A DNA stretch of 64,000 nt from Hippopus hippopus. Its lineage: Eukaryota; Mollusca; Bivalvia; Cardiida; Cardiidae. The translations under genes were made by a program, and so were the position numbers. Every line of letters starts with the position of its first letter. The first letter of the stretch is position 1. Shown here piece by piece: positions 1-7,234 of this stretch. Below the pieces are notes generated by a model. The model was given only the letters and a program-made list of their open reading frames with translations. It was not told the origin of the DNA and did no database searches. The DNA is taken from NCBI GenBank assembly GCA_946811185.2, contig OX328108.1, positions 37,136,493 through 37,200,492 of the forward strand, written 5' to 3'.

Positions 1-425
1 TAGCAAGTGATTTCTATTGCATAAATCAAACAAAGGGAACTAAATTTTATTATTATTTTTTTTAATCTCTTTTTACCGTAACAAGAAACCCAGTTACGTT
101 GACTACCGTGTCATACGTACCAGTTACGCACCCGCGAAAACACGAAAAATCGACTTACGGCACATTAGATAGCAGACAACACCTCTTGCTTAAGTCAAAT
201 ATAGGGACTTTTTTTTGTTCTTTTTTATCTTACTAGGGCCATTTTATTGGCATTGATACTTTGAATATGCTCAGATGATCAATGTACAGTGTAGAAACCC
301 CAGAAAATAATGTCACAAGTGGCTGTAAAAGACTGAAAACTCTTTCAGTAGCAACTGATTTCTATTGCATAAATCAAACAAAGGGAACTAAATTTTATTA
401 TTACTTTTTTTTAATCTCTTTTTAC

Positions 426-527
426 CGTAACAAGAAACCCAGTTACGTTGACTACCGTCTCATACGTGCCAGTTACGCACCCGCGAAAACACGAAAAATC
501 GACTTACGGCACATTCCATAGCAGACG
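426..527. other. CpG-dense segment of the monomer (type example)
   Basis: Eleven CpG dinucleotides occur in 102 bp, at C positions 426, 446, 456, 465, 476, 482, 484, 492, 500, 507 and 526. The remaining roughly 250 bp of the monomer has none. The same segment recurs in nearly every monomer. Edge-type monomers lose some sites by C-to-T or G-to-A changes (TACGCACC to TATGCGCC, CACGAA to CATGAA). Confidence 0.85.
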
Positions 528-777
528 ACACCTCTTGCTTAAGTCAAATATAGGGATTTTTTTTTGGTTCTTTTTTATCTTACTAGGGCCATTTTATTGG
601 CATTGATACTTTGAATATGCTCAGATGATCAATGTACAGTGTAAAAACCCCAGAAGATAATGTCACAAGTGCCTAAAAAAGACTGAAAACTCTTTCAGTA
701 GCAACTTATTTCTATTGCATAAATCAAACAAAGGGAACTAAATTTTTATTATTTTTTTTTTAATCTCTTTTTATACC
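427..777 (+). repeat. Reference monomer (351 bp) with internal anatomy
   Basis: Used here as the type copy. A CpG-dense segment covers 426-527 with 11 CpGs. The first half-unit anchor, TAGCAGACGACACCTCTTGC, lies near 519 and the second, TAGCAACTTATTTCTATTGC, near 699; both are followed by a TCAAA..AGGGAA stretch and a T-rich tract, so the monomer is a diverged dimer. T tracts lie at about 552-579 and 742-765. A reverse CCAAT box (ATTGG) is at 596-600. A perfect hairpin ACTGAAA-ACTC-TTTCAGT is at 682-699. CATTGAT and ATCAATG form a 7-bp inverted repeat around 601-635. Confidence 0.9.
682..699 (+). other. Hairpin ACTGAAA-ACTC-TTTCAGT (type example)
   Basis: Perfect 7-bp inverted repeat with a 4-nt loop, present once per monomer and also in the first monomer half after each block. 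The usual variation is in the loop (ACTC or AGTC, for example near 9770, 22214, 27074, 33552, 56764 and 63096). Rare stem changes exist, such as GATTGAAA near 3861. It could fold in RNA from either strand. No protein or RNA partner can be inferred. Confidence 0.8.
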
Positions 778-2349
778 GTGACAAGAAACCCAGTTACGTT
801 GACTATCGTCTCATACGTGCCAGTTACGCACCCGCGAAAACACGAAAAATTGACTTACGGCACATTCCATAGCAGACGACACCTCTTGCTTAAGTCAAAT
901 ATAGGGAATTTTTTTTGTTCTTTTTTATCTTACTAGGGCCATTTTATTGGCATTGATACTTTGAATATGCTCAGATGATCAATGTACAGTGTAAAAACCC
1001 CAGAAGATAATGTCACAAGTGCCTAAAAAAGACTGAAAACTCTTTCAGTAGCAACTGATTTCTATTGCATAAATCAAACAAAGGGAACTAAATTTTTATT
1101 TTTTTTTTTTTTTTAATCTCTTTTTATACCGTGACAAGAAACCCAGTTACGTTGACTACCGTCTCATACATGCCAGTTACGCACCCGCGAAAACACGAAA
1201 AATCGACTTACGGCACATTCCATAGCAGACGACACCTCTTGCTTAAGTCAAATATAGGGATTTTTGTTTCTTCTTTTTTATCTTACTAGGGCCATTTTAT
1301 TGGCATTGATACTTTGAATATGCTCAGATGATCAATGTACAGTGTAGAAACCCCAGAAAATAAGAAAATAATGTCACAAGTGGCTGAAAAAGACTGAAAA
1401 CTCTTTCAGTAGCAACTGATTTCTATTGCATAAATCAAACAAAGGGAACTAAATTTTTATTATTATTTTTTTTTTAATCTCTTTTTACCGTAACAAGAAA
1501 CCCAGTTACGTTGACTACCGTCTCATACGTGCCAGTTACGCACCCGCGAAAATACGAAAAATCGACTTACGGCACATTCCATAGCAGACGACACCTCTTG
1601 CTTAAGTCAAATATAGGGAATTTTTTTTGTTTTTTTTTATCTTACTAGGGCCACTTTATTGGCATTGATACTTTGAATATGCTCAGATGATCAATGTACA
1701 GTGTAAAAACCCCAGAAGATAATGTCACAAGTGCCTAAAAAAGACTGAAAACTCTTTCAGTAGCAACTGATTTCTATTGCATAAATCAAACAAAGGGAAC
1801 TAAATTTTATTTTTTTTTTAATCTCTTTTTACCGTAACAAGAAACCCAGTTACGTTGACTACCGTCTCATACGTGCCAGTTATGCGCCCGCGAAAACATG
1901 AAAAATCGACTTACGGCACATTCCATAGCAGACGACACCTCTTGCTTAAATCAAATATAGGGAATTTTTTTTTGTTCTTTTTTATCTTACTAGGGCCATT
2001 GAAATGGCATTGATAGTTTGAATATGCTCAGATGATCAATGTACAGTGTAGAAACCCCAGAAGATAATGTCACAAGTGCCTATAAAAGACTGAAAACTCT
2101 TTCAGTAGCAACTGATTTCTATTGCATAAATCAAACAAAGGGAACTAAATTTTTATTATTTTTTTTTTAATCTCTTTTTATACCGTGACAAGAAATCCAG
2201 TTGCGTTGACTACCGTCCCATACGTGCCAGTTATGCGCCCGCGAAAACATGAAAAATCGACTTACGGCACATTCCATAGCAGACGACACCTGTTGCCTAA
2301 GTCAAATATAGGGAAATTTTTTTTTTCGTTTTCTCTTACTAGGGCCATT

Positions 2350-2615
2350 GAATTGGTTACGATGACTATCGCACCCATACGTGACCGTTACGTGCTGTGC
2401 ATAAAATCATAAAATCAACTAGGACACTTTCGGAGGCAACTGATACCTGTTGCACAAATCAAAGAAAGGTAAACCAAATTCGTTTTCTTACCAAGGTCAT
2501 GAAAAACATTGAACCAATTTTGGTGACCGTGTGAGTCATAAGTCGATTTTATGTTTAACCGCTGCGCAAAAACATTGATTCAGAAGCAACGGGTTGCTGT
2601 TGCATAAACTTTTTC
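2350..2615 (+). repeat. Two old diverged half-units inside block 1
   Basis: This stretch aligns by eye to the CpG-rich half of the monomer. It keeps TTACGATGACTATCG..CATACGTG..GTTACG, then GCAACTGATACCTGTTGC..AAATCAAAGAAAGG..TTTTCTTACCAAGG, then a more degraded round ending GCAACGGGTTGCTGTTGCATAAAC. Anchor spacings are about 156 and 150 bp, shorter than the 169/179 bp of the modern monomer. I infer these are fossil half-repeats carried with the block and sheltered from homogenisation with the main array. Confidence 0.65.
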
Positions 2616-2692
2616 CGATCAGAAATCTTGTTCTTGTTTGAAGAATTTAGAAATAGGCCAATGAAATACAATAAGATATAAGAATGACTAAT

Positions 2693-2698
2693 AATAAA
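2693..2698 (+). promoter_or_regulatory. Candidate polyadenylation signal AATAAA (block 1)
   Basis: Canonical hexamer about 508 bp into the block and upstream of the CCAAT cluster. It recurs at 6571, 13526, 16706, 19097, 24566, 29426, 32174, 39404, 41796, 55664, 58754 and 61922, once per block. By eye, + strand monomers lack AATAAA except for one point variant near 9164. It is a six-base motif in AT-rich DNA, so function is inferred only from its distribution. No clear GT-rich downstream element was identified. Confidence 0.35.
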
Positions 2699-2728
2699 AA
2701 TAGGTAAAATAGATAAAATGGCAAAGTT

Positions 2729-2788
2729 AGGGATTCAACCTTTGACCATCAGGACCCAAAAAAGGTCTTGGTGCAGGGGTCAAACCCT
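2729..2788. other. Stem-loop TTTGACC/GGTCAAA in block 1
   Basis: Perfect 7-bp inverted repeat TTTGACC (2741-2747) and GGTCAAA (2778-2784). A nested GACC/GGTC pair lies inside around an A6 loop, and AGGG/CCCT pairs outside (2729-2732 with 2785-2788). The arms resemble nuclear-receptor half-sites (AGGTCA type). On the minus strand, GGTTGAATCCC is one base short of a tRNA B-box. Neither reading is supported by further context. Nearly unchanged in all 13 blocks, except AAAAAAGTTC in block 10. Confidence 0.6.
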
Positions 2789-2856
2789 CTTTGCGATTGA
2801 ATAGACTCAAATGACCCGAAGATTTAACATAGATATACAGAGATTTCCCCCCCCTT

Positions 2857-3155
2857 CCAATCTGCCAATCAAATCTCAGGCCTCTATTAAATTATCCAAT
2901 CACAGAAGCTTTTAGAAAATCAAAATGGCGTCCAATCTGCCAATCAAATCTCAGGCCTCTATTAAATTATCCAATCACAGAAGCTTTTAGAAAATCAAAA
3001 TGGCGTCCAATCAGCCAATCAAATCTCATCCCTCTCTCCAAATTATCCAATCAGAAAAGCTTTGAGAAATTCAATATTGCGCCCAATCAGCCAATCAAAT
3101 TGCAGACACACCCACAGAATCATCCAATCAGAAAGCTTTGAGCCATTTGAAATGG
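2857..3155 (+). repeat. 75-bp CCAAT subrepeat, 4 units (block 1)
   Basis: Four diverged copies of a 75-76 bp unit. Each has CCAATC(T/A)GCCAATCAAAT, then TTATCCAATCA or ATCATCCAATCA, then (A)GCTTT and an A-rich stretch, and ends near TGGCGYCC or TTGCGCCC. CCAAT starts are 2857, 2865, 2896, 2932, 2940, 2971, 3007, 3015, 3047, 3083, 3091 and 3124, giving spacings of 8, 31-33 and 36 bp. Units 1 and 2 are near-identical; units 3 and 4 are older variants. The 75-bp period is 25 codons, which is why spurious ORFs here lengthen in 25-residue steps. Confidence 0.92.
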
Positions 3156-3232
3156 CGCCCGAAAATATCGATAGAAAACAGTGAACAAGAATCGGCATAA
3201 AAGTGGATTTTAAGTCTTCTTTGAAGGCTGTT
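2857..3232 (+). promoter_or_regulatory. Putative Pol II promoter with 12 CCAAT boxes (block 1)
   Basis: Seen: 12 forward CCAAT boxes; TTTGAA (3146-3151); ATGGCGCC (3152-3159); TATCGATA (3166-3173); CATAAAAG (3196-3203). Known: NF-Y binds CCAAT, and cell-cycle (G2/M) promoters often carry two or three CCAAT boxes about 31-33 bp apart plus a CHR element (TTTGAA) bound by DREAM/MuvB; ATGGCG resembles a YY1 core; TATCGATA is the insect DRE. Inferred: a + strand start about 25-35 bp after CATAAAAG, near 3225-3235. Alternatives are an enhancer, an origin-associated element or simple sequence expansion. Confidence 0.45.
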
Positions 3233-3349
3233 ATGCAGTCCTTGGCAAACTGCCAGGCATGCACCCTCCACACATGCCAGATTTCACTGAAAATGGGCGA
3301 AAATTTAAGAAAACAGGGTGACAGAAGACCTTGTTTTGGTGCCTTCTAG
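3233..3349 (+). other. 38-codon ORF just after the promoter-like region (block 1), probably non-coding
   Basis: ATG at 3233 opens 38 codons, ending at TAG 3347-3349. The product would be small, with Cys at residues 7, 10, 15 and 34 and a basic C-terminal half. It lies where a transcript from CATAAAAG would begin. The same ORF is intact in all 13 blocks (starts 7036, 14065, 17170, 19487, 25030, 29890, 32564, 39868, 42186, 56129, 59294, 62461). Only two changes were seen: a synonymous one in block 6 and Asn24His in block 7. Since whole blocks are nearly identical, this is not evidence of selection. No family recognised. Confidence 0.12.
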
Positions 3350-3352
3350 CAC
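3337..3352 (+). other. GGTGC/GCACC stem-loop at the ORF end (block 1)
   Basis: GGTGC-CTTCTA-GCACC forms a 5-bp stem with a 6-nt loop spanning the TAG of the 38-codon ORF. It is unlike the histone 3'-end stem-loop in stem sequence and loop size. A weaker TGGCA-AAC-TGCCA hairpin lies upstream near 3243-3255. Both recur unchanged in every block. Confidence 0.4.
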
Positions 3353-3418
3353 CTTGCAAGAGTGACTTCCCCTGATCTCTTGATTCGATTTGCTTTTCTA
3401 ATTCAGGCCAACTGCCAT

Positions 3419-3464
3419 ACTGTACATTGATACTTTAAATATGCTAAGATGATCAATGTACAGT
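3419..3464. repeat. 13-bp perfect inverted repeat at the block/monomer junction (block 1)
   Basis: ACTGTACATTGAT (3419-3431) and ATCAATGTACAGT (3452-3464) are exact reverse complements around a 20-nt spacer. Ordinary monomers keep only the inner 7 bp (CATTGAT..ATCAATG), because the left arm there reads TTGGCATTGAT. The full 13-bp form therefore marks the point where the block rejoins the array. It recurs at every block; block 12 has one mismatch (GAAACT). Confidence 0.85.
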
Positions 3465-6062
3465 GTAGAAACCCCAGAAAAGAAGAAAATAATGTCACAA
3501 GTGGCCAAAAAAGACTGAAAACTCTTTCAGTAGCAACTGATTTCTATTGCATAAATCAAACAAAGGGAACTAAATTTTATTATTATTTTTTTTAATCTCT
3601 TTTTACCGTAACAAGAAACCCAGTTACGTTGACTACTGTCTCATACGTGCCAGTTACGCACCCGCGAAAACACGAAAAATCGACTTACGGCACATTCCAT
3701 AGCAGACGACACCTCTTGCTTAAGTCAAATATAGGGAATTTTTTTTGTTCTTTTTTATCTTACTAGGGCCATTTTATTGGCATTGATACTTTGAATATGC
3801 TCAGATGATCAATTTACAGTGTAGAAACCCCAGAAAATAATGTCACAAGTGGCTGAAAAAGATTGAAAACTCTTTCAGTAGCAAGTGATTTCTATTGCAT
3901 AAATCAAACAAAGGGAACTAAATTTTATTATTATTTTTTTTAATCTCTTTTTACCGTAACAAGAAACCCAGTTACGTTGACTACCGTGTCATACGTACCA
4001 GTTACGCACCCGCGAAAACACGAAAAATCGACTTACGTCACATTAGATAGCAGACAACACCTCTTGCTTAAGTCAAATATAGGGACTTTTTTTTGTTCTT
4101 TTTTATCTTACTAGGGCCATTTTATTGGCATTGATACTTTGAATATGCTCAGATGATCAATGTACAGTGTAGAAACCCCAGAAAATAATGTCACAAGTGG
4201 CTGTAAAAGACTGAAAACTCTTTCAGTAGCAACTGATTTCTATTGCATAAATCAAACAAAGGGAACTAAATTTTATTATTACTTTTTTTTAATCTCTTTT
4301 TACCGTAACAAGAAACCCAGTTACGTTGACTACCGTCTCATACGTGCCAGTTACGCACCCGCGAAAACACGAAAAATCGACTTACGGCACATTCCATAGC
4401 AGACGACACCTCTTGCTTAAGTCAAATATAGGGATTTTTTTTTGGTTCTTTTTTATCTTACTAGGGCCATTTTATTGGCATTGATACTTTGAATATGCTC
4501 AGATGATCAATGTACAGTGTAAAAACCCCAGAAGATAATGTCACAAGTGCCTAAAAAAGACTGAAAACTCTTTCAGTAGCAACTTATTTCTATTGCATAA
4601 ATCAAACAAAGGGAACTAAATTTTTATTATTTTTTTTTTAATCTCTTTTTATACCGTGACAAGAAACCCAGTTACGTTGACTATCGTCTCATACGTGCCA
4701 GTTACGCACCCGCGAAAACACGAAAAATTGACTTACGGCACATTCCATAGCAGACGACACCTCTTGCTTAAGTCAAATATAGGGAATTTTTTTTGTTCTT
4801 TTTTATCTTACTAGGGCCATTTTATTGGCATTGATACTTTGAATATGCTCAGATGATCAATGTACAGTGTAAAAACCCCAGAAGATAATGTCACAAGTGC
4901 CTAAAAAAGACTGAAAACTCTTTCAGTAGCAACTGATTTCTATTGCATAAATCAAACAAAGGGAACTAAATTTTTATTATTTTTTTTTTTTTAATCTCTT
5001 TTTATACCGTGACAAGAAACCCAGTTACGTTGACTACCGTCTCATACATGCCAGTTACGCACCCGCGAAAACACGAAAAATCGACTTACGGCACATTCCA
5101 TAGCAGACGACACCTCTTGCTTAAGTCAAATATAGGGATTTTTGTTTCTTCTTTTTTATCTTACTAGGGCCATTTTATTGGCATTGATACTTTGAATATG
5201 CTCAGATGATCAATGTACAGTGTAGAAACCCCAGAAAATAAGAAAATAATGTCACAAGTGGCTGAAAAAGACTGAAAACTCTTTCAGTAGCAACTGATTT
5301 CTATTGCATAAATCAAACAAAGGGAACTAAATTTTTATTATTATTTTTTTTTTAATCTCTTTTTACCGTAACAAGAAACCCAGTTACGTTGACTACCGTC
5401 TCATATGTGCCAGTTACGCACCCGCGAAAACACGAAAAATCGACTTACGGCACATTCCATAGCAGACGACACCTCTTGCTTAAGTCAAATATAGGGAATT
5501 TTTTTTGTTTTTTTTTATCTTACTAGGGCCATTTTATTGGCATTGATACTTTGAATATGCTCAGATGATCAATGTACAGTGTAAAAACCCCAGAAGATAA
5601 TGTCACAAGTGCCTAAAAAAGACTGAAAACTCTTTCAGTAGCAACTGATTTCTATTGCATAAATCAAACAAAGGGAACTAAATTTTATTTTTTTTTTAAT
5701 CTCTTTTTACCGTAACAAGAAACCCAGTTACGTTGACTACCGTCTCATACGTGCCAGTTATGCGCCCGCGAAAACATGAAAAATCGACTTACGGCACATT
5801 CCATAGCAGACGACACCTCTTGCTTAAATCAAATATAGGGAATTTTTTTTTGTTCTTTTTTATCTTACTAGGGCCATTGAAATGGCATTGATAGTTTGAA
5901 TATGCTCAGATGATCAATGTACAGTGTAGAAACCCCAGAAGATAATGTCACAAGTGCCTAAAAAAGACTGAAAACTCTTTCAGTAGCAACTGATTTCTAT
6001 TGCATAAATCAAACAAAGGGAACTAAATTTTTATTATTTTTTTTTTAATCTCTTTTTATACC
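3432..6062 (+). repeat. Monomer array 1, 7 monomers
   Basis: Full monomers run from GTAACAAG at 3608 to the block at 6063 (2,455 bp). The first monomer half after the block has AGAAAAGAAGAAAATAATG, a junction variant seen after all blocks. Six of the seven monomers correspond one-to-one with array 0. The monomer near 5130 carries the short GATTTTTGTTTCTTC variant. The last is the edge type. No gene is seen. Confidence 0.95.
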
Positions 6063-7234
6063 GTGACAAGAAATCCAGTTGCGTTGACTACCGTCCCATA
6101 CGTGCCAGTTATGCGCCCGCGAAAACATGAAAAATCGACTTACGGCACATTCCATAGCAGACGACACCTGTTGCCTAAGTCAAATATAGGGAAATTTTTT
6201 TTTTCGTTTTCTCTTACTAGGGCCATTGAATTGGTTACGATGACTATCGCACCCATACGTGACCGTTACGTGCTGTGCATAAAATCATAAAATCAACTAG
6301 GACACTTTCGGAGGCAACTGATACCTGTTGCACAAATCAAAGAAAGGTAAACCAAATTCGTTTTCTTACCAAGGTCATGAAAAACATTGAACCAATTTTG
6401 GTGACCGTGTGAGTCATAAGTCGATTTTATGTTTAACCGCTGCGCAAAAACATTGATTCAGAAGCAACGGGTTGCTGTTGCATAAACTTTTTCCGATCAG
6501 AAATCTTGTTCTTGTTTGAAGAATTTAGAAATAGGCCAATGAAATACAATAAGATATAAGAATGACTAATAATAAAAATAGGTAAAATAGATAAAATGGC
6601 AAAGTTAGGGATTCAACCTTTGACCATCAGGACCCAAAAAAGGTCTTGGTGCAGGGGTCAAACCCTCTTTGCGATTGAATAGACTCAAATGACCCGAAGA
6701 TTTAACATAGATATACAGAGATTTCCCCCCCCTTCCAATCTGCCAATCAAATCTCAGGCCTCTATTAAATTATCCAATCACAGAAGCTTTTAGAAAATCA
6801 AAATGGCGTCCAATCAGCCAATCAAATCTCATCCCTCTCTCCAAATTATCCAATCAGAAAAGCTTTGAGAAATTCAATATTGCGCCCAATCAGCCAATCA
6901 AATTGCAGACACACCCACAGAATCATCCAATCAGAAAGCTTTGAGCCATTTGAAATGGCGCCCGAAAATATCGATAGAAAACAGTGAACAAGAATCGGCA
7001 TAAAAGTGGATTTTAAGTCTTCTTTGAAGGCTGTTATGCAGTCCTTGGCAAACTGCCAGGCATGCACCCTCCACACATGCCAGATTTCACTGAAAATGGG
7101 CGAAAATTTAAGAAAACAGGGTGACAGAAGACCTTGTTTTGGTGCCTTCTAGCACCTTGCAAGAGTGACTTCCCCTGATCTCTTCATTCGATTTGCTTTT
7201 CTAATTCAGGCCAACTGCCATACTGTACATTGAT
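6063..7234 (+). repeat. CCAAT block 2 (3 units)
   Basis: Sister of block 1 through the 3,878-bp duplication and shares its private variants. It lost one complete 75-bp unit, which accounts for the whole length difference. C tract of 8. The only other clear difference seen is CTCTTCATTCG near 7181, where block 1 has CTCTTGATTCG; block 3 also has the C. Confidence 0.95.
6735..7035 (+). promoter_or_regulatory. Putative promoter, 9 CCAAT boxes (block 2)
   Basis: Three 75-bp units followed by the same TTTGAA, ATGGCGCC, TATCGATA and CATAAAAG series as block 1. Same inference and alternatives as there. Confidence 0.42.

Larger units (their letters stand above)
1..2184 (+). repeat. Monomer array 0, 6 full monomers plus a partial
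   Basis: Tandem monomers of about 350 bp, phased here on the GT(A/G)ACAAG motif (79, 427, 778 and onward to the block at 2185). The window opens inside a monomer. Two monomer types alternate: one with TTTTTACCGTAAC and one with an inserted TA and GTGAC (TTTTTATACCGTGAC). The monomer ending at 2184 is the block-edge type, with TATGCGCC, CATGAA and CCATTGAAATGG variants. The array is repeated almost exactly 3,878 bp downstream. No gene is seen. Confidence 0.96.
2185..3431 (+). repeat. CCAAT block 1 (4 CCAAT units), reference block
   Basis: Interspersed block that replaces the normal monomer pattern. Order: diverged edge half-unit (2185-2349); two older half-units with anchors GGCAACTGATACCTGTTGC near 2434 and GCAACGGGTTGCTGTTGC near 2585; AATAAA at 2693; TTTGACC/GGTCAAA stem-loop; C8 tract near 2847-2854; four 75-bp CCAAT units (2857-3155); TATA-like site; 38-codon ORF (3233-3349); terminal inverted repeat from 3419. 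Blocks 1 and 2 share private variants TTTCCGATCAG and GAATAGACTC, where the other blocks have TTTCCAATAAG and GAATAGGCTC. Confidence 0.95.

Noticed and set aside
2185..2412. 75-codon + strand ORF at the block start (13018, 16198 and others), and 79-codon ORFs at 282 and 4160
   Set aside because: They lie inside repeat half-units, end in frameshifted T tracts, and are lost in sister copies by one extra T or a single base change. No recognisable domain.
2721..2790. tRNA gene or pseudogene on the minus strand
   Set aside because: Only a B-box-like GGTTGAATCCC was found; no matching A-box spacing, acceptor stem or anticodon arm could be drawn.
2840..2856. G-quadruplex at the C7-C8 tract
   Set aside because: There is a single run, not four; no intramolecular quadruplex is possible.
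3043..3273. 76-codon minus-strand ORF present in 12 of 13 blocks
   Set aside because: It runs antisense through the CCAAT array and TATA-like site, and has a stop in block 13. Blocks are nearly identical in DNA, so its persistence is not evidence of coding.
2185..3431. Block as a recent DNA transposon or MITE insertion
   Set aside because: No transposase and no target-site duplication; the left edge grades through diverged half-repeats of the same satellite. The 13-bp inverted repeat lies at one end only, not at both termini.
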